From Zychaea mexicana (taxonomy: Eukaryota > Mucoromycota > Mucoromycetes > Mucorales > Lichtheimiaceae): 64,000 bases of DNA. How positions within the stretch are numbered: position 1 is the first letter of the stretch; each line of letters starts with the position of its first letter. Location of the stretch: contig NW_026516724.1 in assembly GCF_025766255.1 (NCBI RefSeq), forward strand, positions 214,645 to 278,644, in the 5' to 3' direction. Below the pieces are notes generated by a model. The model saw only the letters and a list, made by a program, of their open reading frames with translations, did not search any database and was not told the origin of the DNA. A program made the position numbers and the translations under genes. Positions 45,360-55,297 of this stretch are shown piece by piece.

Positions 45360-46304
45360 AAAATGATCTCGGGTACGCGTCCCTCTTCCTGCCTTTTTTA
45401 CTTTTTTTAAAGTCAGGGACTCATTAAGGTATTACATCTTAGACATCCATCCTCATCTTCAGAATTTAGCACACAGTAAAGGTTACAACAGGTGCTTTTT
45501 ACAGTTTTTGAAGTTACCAGCTAGCGCTGGAAATGCGCTACAATGTGACAGCCTTCAAGGTGAGTTTGCTAATCTTTCTAAACCAGGAGTCAATGTTTCG
45601 TTACTATTTAACACTTTCATCTTCTTTATTATTAAAATCTTTAAAAGTTAGCTGAAAAATCCAAAAAAGGAAACTCTCATCCATGTAAATTCACAGACAG
45701 AAAAAGAGAAAGTAAATACTTACGCAAAAGCATTCCCCAAATTCATGGGGGACCTCGGCCGCACTTTTTACCCGTGGGCGCGGGGAAGTTGAAGATGAAG
45801 CAGGACTTACGCCCGGAGGTTGCCTGAGTAAAAAAAACAGCCGTTCGCGTGAAACGATGCAACATCCGAAGATGGGTCGAGACAGAGGCTACTAGGAACT
45901 GTAGAAGAAAAGCAAAGGGGAGGGGAGAAAAGGTGGATAAACTATATAAGAAACGCAATAGACGCTTTTAACGACTTCCTGGGTCAGAGCAAGGGGAGGA
46001 GGGGAGGGGGGTTATAAAATATATAAAGAACGCAAAGAAGAAGATGAGGCTTTTAAGGACTTCCTCAGGTCCAAGTCAAAGCAAAAAGCACACGCCACCG
46101 TCCAGATGGATGGATAGATCTTGACCACTGCCGATGGACTACTTGACAGGTCGGCTTCTAGGAGCGGGATGACAGTGGAGCATCAATCTTGACTAGCATG
46201 GAGGTGTCTGTGCACTATCGCCATTCTGAGAAACGAAAGAGATGAACAGTTAATGGGAAACTGTTAAACCACACACATACAAGATTCTATCGTGCTATAC
46301 TTAC
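45360..46304. other. no confident gene; possible additional short exons on the minus strand
   Basis: Minus-strand splice-like sites flank very short segments, for example an acceptor TTTTTACTCAG before a 13-nt segment (45820-45832) and a GTAAGT donor, and another donor at 45720-45724. A 71-codon minus frame at 45743-45958 begins with a hydrophobic leader. These may be 3' exons of the short-exon locus next to them or a separate small gene; I could not join them in phase. Confidence 0.25.
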
Positions 46305-47711
46305 CTATACTTCTACGATGAGACACAGGAGAGCCGAGCACACGGCCAGAGCAGAGCAGAGAATCACAGCCAAGACAAAAACACTTCTTCTAGCTGGAGA
46401 AAAAGATCATTAGAGGGTTTCACACACTGTGCTATCTTTATTTTTTGACACGGCATTACCAAGTTGAGTCCAGCTATACTTACATTTGTTTTATCGTTTT
46501 ACAGCAAAGTTATAGACAGAGAGAGATGGGGTCTAAGCCAATCCAAGTTCAAACAGATCACCGCAGAGCCATCCTCTATTAGAAAAACGAAAACATCTAT
46601 GAGCAGCTGCATACACTTTTTGACATGTCACGGCAGACATCTTCCTGGTTCTTCAAACACGCAAAGACAAACACAAGCACAGCGATACTTACTAATATGA
46701 CATCCTTGGCTTGGAGGAAGAGAGCCTTGAGTTAGAGAGAGGAAAAGCAAGAAGGGGATGACCAATTCTGAAAAAAGAATAAGAGAAGAAAGGGGAGGAG
46801 AGAAAGAAAACTTTTTTGAGAGACTGCCATATTGCATACGTCATGGTCAGGAGCCCTTTCCCGTCACGCTGCTGTACACACTGCACACCTTTGACGCGTC
46901 ATCCCCTACACCCATGCCATCCTACTCACCTATCATACCAATGTTCAAGTCCCCTTTTGCTTATACTTACTATCTGTAACTTGTCCGCAGGACACAATTA
47001 ACCCAACCAGCATGAGGCGGAACCTGAAGTAGAATGAAAAGAAGAAAGATCATGAGCAGGCTGTTCTTAATATGCAACTATTCCTGACACGTCATGGCAT
47101 CAACACCTCCAACAGACACTCGACTTCTCTCCAACTCATCCTCACATTTCATTCCCTACCGTACTTACAGTTGTTGCTTATGTTTAAGGGTGGGATGCAA
47201 ACAACAAACCGAACCAACCATTTCAAAAAGTCAGAATCCTATAGTAGTAGCAGAGAAGAAAGGAGGATAACATTAGCGACTGTATGCTGTACACACACAA
47301 CTTTAGACACGTCGAAATTCATATCTTCTTTCGTATATCACATCCACATGCAAAACCTCAAAGTACACTTCACACTTTCCATATTGTACTGTACTTACTC
47401 TTGCATTTGTGCTTTGAGTGGAGAAGGACCAGGTTAAGACGAGAAGAAGGTTTGTGTCAAAAAGAAAGAAAGTGAGATAAACGGATCTTAAAGAAATCAC
47501 TGTATACTCACAACCGGTTGCATACACTCTTCTCACTCACCACCATAAACATACACTCTCCGATCCTCTAATCCGTTCCAATGACACTCACCTTGAATAG
47601 CTTTGGTTTAGAAAAGTTGACGAAGAGGAAGAAGAGTGGCATGATTGCTGCGGATGCGCGGTTACATAGTAGAATGAACACATATGCTACGCGGCATTTG
47701 AGCCAGTTCAT
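46305..47711 (-). CDS. short-exon gene for a small hydrophobic membrane or secreted protein
   Basis: Minus-strand model: 47592-47711 (120 nt), 47169-47176 (8 nt), 46971-47023 (53), 46693-46767 (75), 46305-46393 (89 including TAG); 345 nt, 114 aa, all phases closed. Exon 1 encodes a signal- or TM-like start (MNWLKCRVAYVFILLCNRAS). Later exons encode FRLMLVGLIVSCGQ, LVIPFLLFLSLTQGSLPPSQ and RRSVFVLAVILCSALAVCSA plus LLCLIVEV, so there are three to four hydrophobic segments. Most donors are GTAAGTA and the acceptors of the larger exons have strong pyrimidine tracts. An extra 13-nt exon (47399-47411) and a 92-nt exon with an early stop (46484-46575) fit as alternatives: exons 46693-46767, 46484-46575 and 46305-46393 all enter in phase 1. 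Family unknown; the 8-nt exon is the weakest link. Confidence 0.4.
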
Positions 47712-47981
47712 TCTATCCAATCAGATTGCTATCTCATGGTTATGACGCGCCGAGGTGTGTGGCTCCTCCAGGTCAGAAACTTTGCTTTACAGTGAATGTA
47801 TGTCATTGTGAGTAGACGGGTATCGCATTGAGGAAAGACTCAAAGGATAACCGTCATTAACACGATATGAAGCTCACTTCAAATCCTTCATCATCTGAGA
47901 AGTGTCATCGCTACAAACACGCTGAATACAAGTTTCAATACAGGTATCAACGTATTCACTACACTATGTATACAGTACAGG

Positions 47982-49145
47982 AGTATCCAAGATCTCATGA
48001 GACATGATGATCCCGCGCTTGCCAATGTTCCATTTGGTGGAAAAATCATGGTCTTTGATGGTGACTTTCGCTAGGTATCCAACATTGTATCCTCTCTTCT
48101 ACTTTGCATTCTTTTACTATTAAGCGGTAGTACTTACATCAAAGTATCTGCATCAAACCTGTTGATAGGTCCTTCCTATGATATCATACCAAATGCATCG
48201 CGCTCGCAAATCGTACAGTAGTATCTAAATCGTTCATCAATTTGGCCCAGTGTCACCGTCCACCGCCTTGAAACCAACATGCGCGTCCAACAACCTGCCA
48301 ACACCAATGACACAAACGAGCATGGCCAGTTTATGCAGTATTTACTTTGCATCGGTGATGGTGCTGAGCTCTAGGTGCCAACCACTGATGACAGAGTCCG
48401 GCTACCAGATCGGATGCTCATGCCACATTACAACACGTACGAGCTTATAGAAGCCATTTACGGCGACCTGAACGCATCACACGTGGATCGCGATTACCTC
48501 ATCAGTCGCTCTATCTTGACTCCAAAGAATGTCTATGTTACAGCAATTGATAATTTGGTACTCGACCATTTCCCAGGCACTGTTCACGAATTCCAGAGCG
48601 CAGATACCGTGGATGATCCTGAAGAGCAAATAACGTACCCACCAGAGCTGCTCAATTCCATGAATCCATCCGACCTCCCACCACACTTGCTAAAACTCAA
48701 AGTCGGTTGCCCAGTCATGCTTTTGAGAAACTTGCACACCCAAAGTGGTCTCTGCAACGGGACACGGCTGATTGTACGCTCTTTTCAAAGATATGTACTT
48801 GAAGCTGAAATAGCCACTGGACCTCATGCTGGCAACATTGTCTTGATCCCTCGCATAACTCTCACACCTTCACAAACACGTTCCCCCATTCTATTTAAAC
48901 GCACACAATTCCCTGTTCGCCTGGCATTTGCAATGACCATCAATAAGGCACAGGGTCAAACTTTTAACACTGTTGGCCTCTACTTACCTGAACCTCCTTT
49001 CACGCATGGTCTACTCTATGTAGCCATGTCACGCGTCCGCACCCCATCATCTATTAGAATCATGTTAGATCCCGAGAACTCAAGTATCGCGGGTCAGCAA
49101 GGCCAAAACACCCGAAATGCTGTTTTCCATGAAGTCCTTCTCTAA
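47982..49145 (+). pseudogene. Helitron Rep-Hel helicase C-terminal relic (PIF1-like)
   Basis: The translation shows LMRHDDPALANVPFGGKIMV with FDGDFR (Walker B region), then a 100-bp interruption, then NASRSQIVQ-stop, SIWPSVTVHRLETNMRVQ and, from 48375, a 256-codon frame. That frame contains LKVGCPVMLLRNLHTQSG, LCNGTRLIV, FPVRLAFAMTINKAQGQTF and LLYVAMSRVR, motifs of the PIF1-like SF1 helicase of Helitron transposases. Stops at about 48073, 48219 and 48372-48374 and the missing Rep/HUH and N-terminal helicase parts make it a truncated relic. Helitrons move by rolling-circle replication. A Helitron-type 3' terminus lies 360 bp downstream. Confidence 0.85.
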
Positions 49146-49374
49146 TTCTCTTTATCTTCTATTCTCTTTATTATCACCTATTCTCTTTTTATCAATATCA
49201 CTACATCATCTTTGTCAACACTTCTTTTCGCATTGCATTCTAAACTGGAGATAGTTAAGTATCCAATTTTGACGACTTTCTATGATAGACTACTTCGCAC
49301 TGCACAATGATCTTGCTTTTGTTTTTGAAAACAGACAATAAGCATCTAATACCAAAACATTGATCCAACCTCGC

Positions 49375-49512
49375 TTGACAGGGGGGTTTGGGGGGCTTGC
49401 CCCCCACTTGGGGGTCAAGGGGGGAACCCCCTTGCGACGCGTTTCCGTTGAATGACACGGAGCGAAGCGGAGGGGCTCATTCATCCGAGCGAAGCGAGGA
49501 AGGACCGCTAGT
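49375..49512 (+). mobile_element. Helitron 3' terminal region with palindromes and CTAG end
   Basis: A G/C-run palindromic block (49380-49432, stems of GGGGG/CCCCC) is followed by repeated GCGAAGCGGAGG and GCGAAGCGAGG units and AGGACCGCTAG, then T. Helitrons end in CTRR and insert between A and T, usually with hairpins just before the end. The last base would be 49511. The link to the helicase relic is by position and strand. Confidence 0.6.
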
Positions 49513-50229
49513 ATTGCATGTTATAGAGATAATTCTTTTCCGTCAGCAAAGTAGAGGAAGTAAGTACTTGATAAAATTCTCATCATCACACTCTGAATTT
49601 TCAAACTAATAGTATGCAATAGAGCACTGTCTTCATATGCCTGTGCTTTCGCAGATAATTGTATTCGTAAGTTTCCAGGAATATTGTTGTACGTTGATAA
49701 CATATCATTATCGATTTTATAATAATAAACTGAATAGCATAAGAGGAAGCTTGACTCCTGAAATATACGTCATGAAGTCTAAAACAGTGTGTGGTGTTGT
49801 ACTGTTGTATGTTATCTGCTCGTTATTATTACTCTGTTATTGATACAACAGCCAATATATTTCATAAGCCGCACGCATAATATTACTGTACATTGGCTAG
49901 CTCATCCATTTAGGCCAGGGAGTATACTTCAAAGGCAAGCAGTAGTAGTGGAAGTAGTAAGCGATGATAAGCATGGGCAGTGTTCGCCACAAACAACTCT
50001 GGATGCGGCAATAAAATGCATGGCAAGTAGGCCGACCTATCTCGTCCAATCGAAATCGACATTGCTGAAGCTGAAACATAACCGAAAGGTTGACTTGTTG
50101 CCCCTCACTTGTTCGCGTACGTCTTTTTGTAAGAAAGAACGCCTTTTCTGTTTCATTACGCAACATCTCTCTTTTTTTGTTTCCCCCTATAACTTTTTTT
50201 TTTCTTTTTTCAATCAGCAAATTACAAAC
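49513..50229. other. intergenic and promoter of the V-ATPase G gene
   Basis: No gene seen. Frames here overlap the T-rich leader of the downstream gene. Confidence 0.5.
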
Positions 50230-50922
50230 ATGGTATTGCATCGTCGCTTGTCATTGATGAACAAACCCGAATGGGGGTGGGGTGGGGGTTGTACTAAACA
50301 CTATACTCAAACGATTCGTATCCCCCCATTAGGCTGCTTCTAGTTCTCAAGGTATCAACACGTTGCTCGAAGCTGAACGTGAAGCTGCAAAGATTGTCCA
50401 AAAGGCCAAGCAATGTAAGTTTTTAATCTGTCTGTTATTGATTCCGTTGCTTCATGCAGAGGAGGTAGGGGGGCAGGAATGGACATTATTCAATTTGAAT
50501 GTAAAACTGACATGGTCCCTGCAACACCCAAAAACCCGGCTTTATTATTCTACTATCTGCAGACCGCATTCAACGTTTGAAGGATGCTCGCTCTGAAGCT
50601 ACCAAGGAAATCGAAGACTTGAAGGCACAAAAGAACCTTGAATATCAAAACTTCGTTGCCCAGGTAACGTCTTGTATTTCCAAACGTCAGACTATTTGAT
50701 AGACTAAAGAGGACCAGACACGATATTAAAAGAGTTGTGTGTATGTGTATATAGCACTCGGGCGCATCGGACGCTAGCTTGGGCGTCGTGGACCAGGAAA
50801 CGGATGCAAAGATTGCCGAGATTCAGTCGGCTTTTGGTGAGAACAAGGAAGTGGCTGCTCAGAAAATGTTGGAAGCCATCATGCGTGTCGATCCTAAACC
50901 CCACATCAACGTGAGAGCTTAA
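50230..50922 (+). CDS. VMA10: V-type proton ATPase subunit G
   Basis: Four-exon model: 50230-50232 (the ATG alone), 50333-50414, 50563-50663, 50755-50922; 354 nt, 117 aa, the usual length. The protein reads AASSSQGINTLLEAEREAAK, IVQKAKQYRIQRLKDARSEA, then a long helix (EIEDLKAQKNLEYQNFVAQ), and ends in the family C-terminal helix (AAQKMLEAIMRVDPKPHIN). Subunit G pairs with subunit E to form the peripheral stalks joining the V1 head to the membrane sector, needed for acidification of vacuoles. An ATG-only first exon is forced because GCTGCTTCT directly follows the acceptor. The last codons have an alternative: a donor GTGAGA at 50911 with an acceptor before 51013 would replace the final VRA by RRA. 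Confidence 0.9.
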
Positions 50923-51498
50923 AGAAAAAGATACCTTGTTCTTCCCTTTGCACGCCCATCATTTGTGTAAAAAAGAAAACTATTCTCCTATTCCTTTTTC
51001 TCTCTATAAACAGAGGCGTGCCTAGCTTGTAACATCGTCGTCGTCATATATAAAGAGTTTATTTCCATGGTAAAGAAAAAGGAGGGCAGTTCTGAGATAA
51101 GGGATGGTAGTTTGTTGTTTGGTGCAATAAGAAACATATAGTAATTTTTTTTTCTCGCAGGTTTTACATAATTGTACAGAAGAAAGAAGTGTTAGGTGAT
51201 GTTTTGAATACACGGGAGTTAGTAAGAGAGAAAGTTTTTTTCGTAAAAGTGAGAGAAAGAGAAAGAGAGAGCATACATATGGTACAGTATAAAGGCGTTC
51301 ATATAGTAATTTTTACGAAAGGAAGAAGAAAGAAGAAAAACATGGTATAAGGAAAGAATTGTATGTACGCTGGAAGATTATATGTATAAGGGTGAAGACG
51401 TTGGGATATATAGAAAGAACGATTGTGAGTGGCCGACTAAAATGATATGTAGTAGGGGTTTTGGTATATTGAGAGCCGAACGTGGTGTTTGTCTTGCT
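50923..51498. other. convergent intergenic region
   Basis: The space between the 3' ends of the V-ATPase G gene (plus) and the following minus gene. No gene seen. Confidence 0.5.
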
Positions 51499-53106
51499 TT
51501 AATAAGCATCGAGCATATCGTCGGGTCCTTTCAAGACGCTGATCATGGTCGCAGCAAAAAGAATGCTCAGGAACTTGCACCATCGCACGCTCCTGACACA
51601 GGCCGAATAGCCCATGGATGACATCCAACGAGCGCCATAGTGGTACAAGGCTGTTGGGATGGTAACGCCATTTTGCTGGTCTAGTTCGTAGTAGTGCTTG
51701 TTGCGGAACTCGACCATGGTCGTACGGATTTCGTCGAGAGGACGACAGCAAAGATCAGGGTGACGCAGCAAAAAGTCAATATCATCGCCAAATCCGCCAT
51801 CGTCGACAGACATGCTGTCCAAAAAGCTGAGAGCATCGTCCAACACGTTGCGATCCAATTCGTAATAGTCGTTGTTGTTGTTGTTAATGTTGCTCATTGT
51901 TGAGTAGACGGATTTCTCAAGGAAAAAGTTGTCGGTCAAGGGAGAAAGTGGGTGCCGTGCGCGAACGTCTTGTTGCTGTGGCGAGAATGGTGGGTACAGT
52001 GAACCATGGGTGTGGCAACGATCAAGTTGCTTAGAGTCAAGCAGATCATAAAGCGCGCGTGGATGCGACAAGGTGGATGCAGTTGACATGGATCCAATGT
52101 CCGACAAGACATCACTGTTGTTGTCCTCGCTGTTGGTGCTGATATCCGAGCAAGCATCTTCTCGTCCAACAAGATACATGGTGTTGTTGTTGTTGTTGCT
52201 CATGTCGTCATAATGCATCCTGGTAGCGGCGGCGGCGGTGGTCGTAGTAGTAGTAGCAGGCTGCTCTGGCAACGGGAACAAAGTGGGTGCCTTTTGACTC
52301 CATTGGAGCTCCGTAACGTCGTCTGTGCGCATCCTCTGTGCCTGGCGATGATGTTTGACGCGTCTGCGGCGACGATGGCGTCGTTGGTGTTCTTCGGGCG
52401 TGTTGCTCATTATGCTGCTGGCAACGCTGGTGCAATCGTCATCCACGTCATCATACTCGTGGTCATCGTCATCGTAACTACAGGAAGAAGCAGCAGCAGA
52501 AGACGTAGCGCGGGTGCTCGGTGAACTGGCACGGCTGAACAGCGATGACATGAGTGACAGTGAAGATAAACGTGACATGGAAAATGCGTGGGACTTTTTC
52601 GTGTTGCTGCATCCTTTGACACTGGTATTGCAGCTGTCGTTGTCGTCGTCCATGTCTGTAAGCCCACGATGCGGTTCAGTGGATGAGGACGGAGAAGGAG
52701 AAGAGGTTTTGGTAAGCTGATCCAGTTGCTTTCGATGGGCTTCCAGACGTCGCTCGAGTGCCTCGAGTCTGCCACACTGCACGACGTCGTCTTGGATGTT
52801 CGTTACTGCGTCGATGGTGGCAGAGGCATCCACGCGCAAGAACTCGAGCTGACTTTGTGTCTGAATGACACTCTGCATCACTTCCGAAAGCTGTTCTTCC
52901 AGTAGTCGTCGTCGAAGTCGCATTGTTGCTTTTTCAATCAGATCGTCTTTAAACTTCTGCTCGTCAAGTTTCTTTGTCGCTGGCATCATGCCGCTGCTGG
53001 GAAAGATTGATGGTTGTTGTTGTTGTTGTTGTATAAACAGGATATCGCTGTCGTCGTCGACGTTCATCGTTTTCTTTTTGCTGATATCGACAATGGGGTG
53101 GGACAT
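51499..53106 (-). CDS. unrecognised coiled-coil, possibly tail-anchored protein
   Basis: Single exon. The frame is open from 53220, but the first 38 codons are a T-rich leader, so the Met at 53106 (MSHPIVDISKKKTM) is preferred, giving 535 aa. Residues about 55-135 form a heptad-like coiled coil (LDEQKFKDDLIEKATMRLRR, LEALERRLEAHRKQLDQL). The middle is disordered and Ser/Asp/Asn-rich, with poly-Q, poly-T and poly-N. The last 90 residues are ordered: SVDDGGFGDDIDFLLRHPDL, EIRTTMVEFRNKHYYELD, then a hydrophobic segment (FLSILFAATMISVLKG) near the C-terminus that could be a membrane anchor. Length, codon use and clean reading support a real gene; function unknown. Confidence 0.75.
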   Translation of the reverse strand: MSHPIVDISKKKTMNVDDDSDILFIQQQQQQPSIFPSSGMMPATKKLDEQKFKDDLIEKATMRLRRRLLEEQLSEVMQSVIQTQSQLEFLRVDASATIDAVTNIQDDVVQCGRLEALERRLEAHRKQLDQLTKTSSPSPSSSTEPHRGLTDMDDDNDSCNTSVKGCSNTKKSHAFSMSRLSSLSLMSSLFSRASSPSTRATSSAAASSCSYDDDDHEYDDVDDDCTSVASSIMSNTPEEHQRRHRRRRRVKHHRQAQRMRTDDVTELQWSQKAPTLFPLPEQPATTTTTTAAAATRMHYDDMSNNNNNTMYLVGREDACSDISTNSEDNNSDVLSDIGSMSTASTLSHPRALYDLLDSKQLDRCHTHGSLYPPFSPQQQDVRARHPLSPLTDNFFLEKSVYSTMSNINNNNNDYYELDRNVLDDALSFLDSMSVDDGGFGDDIDFLLRHPDLCCRPLDEIRTTMVEFRNKHYYELDQQNGVTIPTALYHYGARWMSSMGYSACVRSVRWCKFLSILFAATMISVLKGPDDMLDAY

Positions 53107-54512
53107 GCACAGAAAGAAAATTAAAAAAGAAAAAGAGGTAAACAAAAAAAACTCTCCTTCCTCTCCCCCCGCCTCTTCTCTGTCTCTGCCTGACACAACC
53201 CCAAAGCCCGTATAGCTCATCCACCCACATAAAAGCCCTTCCTATCCCTTGTGCCCCAGCAAGGCGAAAAAAAAAAAGCAAGCATCCGTTTGCTTGGCAT
53301 TCTCTCTTTTTTTATATCATTGCCAGCATTCTTGAGCTTGCTGTGTGCCTTGCTCGCATTTCCCTGCCCCTTATTTTCCTGTGTGCTAGTCAAGCTCACC
53401 TCAGAAAGGTAGAATAGAAAGAGCCTTTTTCCTCTGTTTGGTAGCGGAAGAAAGAAAAGAAGGGCAGCTTTCAGTCAAGCAAGAAATAGATTTTTCTTTA
53501 AAAAAAAAAAAAAAAGAGGTGGTGTTTGTGGGATAGCCCCTGAATGATCTTTCCCTTTCCGCGTGTGTGCGCTCTCTCTCTTATTCTTTAATTACCCCAC
53601 GCAAAAAAAAAAAAAGTTATTTGTCAATGACGATGTGAGGCATTGGACTGGATTGAAAGACCGCACATACATTCTGTGCTCTCGGTGGGCAGTTACCTAG
53701 CAACACCGCAGGCAGCAAAAGAAACAAAGCACACCAATCGCATCTCTCGAAAGAGCCTTTTCTAGAGTTAGGAGCTACCCCATCTGAAGACGTACAACAA
53801 TAAGCGATGATACTGCAGTGGTGAAGGGGGTGAGGAGTGCAAACCCCCCCAACCCCCACTTCTTCTTAGGGGGTCGGTCGGTTGGACAAAATAATCCATT
53901 CTTATGGGTTTCCCTTTCAGCAAACTGTTGTGGCGAGATGACACTTAGTTTAGTCTTTAGCACAAAATGACGACCCTCACAGCATACGTACTCGGATGGC
54001 GATGCAGGTACTGCCACCATACCACTATTAAACAACGACGGGAAGCACTGCACGGGGGTTCCCAAGCCAGAAACAGGCAAACGGGGCATTCTAATACTAA
54101 TGCGATATACGACGCGCCCCGCAAGAAGTAAGGGTGATGATGATGATGTATCCACCCCAGTTGTTGACAACGTATAGAATAGATCTCCTCATTTTTTTTT
54201 CTTTTGGGATGGATGCATCCTACAAACTACTATTATTCTGGTTGGGGTAGTTTTTGTTTTTTCAGTAAGGAGATCACACTACAGTACTACTACTTGTTCA
54301 ACACACACAGACAAGAGAGACCAGTGGCACTACTGCAGCGCACGGACCGATATGACTTGTTTCTTTTTAATGAGGAATGATTAAAGCGATGAGTGTAATG
54401 AGAGCAGTTGCTATGACTACTAATGCTGACTTGTATCTAATGAAGCACTTTTTGCTTTGTTCGTGTGTGTATAAGCGAAGCACTGTGCACCTTGCTTTGT
54501 AAGGAAAGACTT
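53107..54512. other. intergenic, no gene seen
   Basis: The upstream region of the coiled-coil gene and the 3' side of RAD16. Contains A-runs near 53500 and 53605. Minus frames at 53617-54170 show no domain. Confidence 0.5.
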
Positions 54513-55261
54513 TCAGAGCACAAACAGGAACCGCAGATCGTCCACACTCAATTGCTCCAACGCCGATGTGTCCTTGCCTAATATGAAAGACGCATAAATC
54601 ATATTAGGGAACGTGCTAGAAATACTTGTGTTGCCAAGGCTATTAGGCCGGAAAAAAGCTTACCGAGCGTACTCTCCACCAGCGCTGTCTTCTTTTCCTG
54701 TAATTGTACAATACGGCTTTCAATGCTATTTTCAATGACCAACCGCGTGATCTTGATCGGGCGTCGTTGCCCCAGGCGATGGATGCGGTCCATGGCTTGC
54801 ACTGTGAGTCGTTGGCGACAATAGAATGTTGCATTTTTTGGTTTAGTTACACACTATCATTTGTGGAAAATCGTAGGTTGTACCAATGAAATTATCTTGC
54901 ACTTACATTCAGCAGCCTATGTACACGTAGCGCAGTAGCACAGTCATTGTTCATGCAAGTCAGCCCAATGCATCCAAATTGACGAAATTTTCAAAACAAC
55001 CCCACACTCCCTTCACACATCTCGCTTTGCTTCTTACCGGATTCCACCACGGGTCACTATGTACATGCAAAGTCGACTCAGTCAATCATCGAATCGTGCT
55101 TGTTGATGCATAATAAGCCCTTACAAGATCACTTACCAAATAAACACTCGACTCGCCTCTGTGAGATTCAAGGCCACACCACCGGCCTTCAAACTGATAA
55201 GGAACACTGTCACCGATGGTTTGGTCATGAAGCTTTATAGAAAACATAATCGCCATGTGAG

Positions 55262-55297
<36 letters not shown>

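Noticed and set aside
46300..47400. CTTAC motifs read as branch points of plus-strand introns
   Set aside because: Plus-strand exons between them do not form an open chain, whereas the minus-strand reading with these as GTAAG donors closes in phase.
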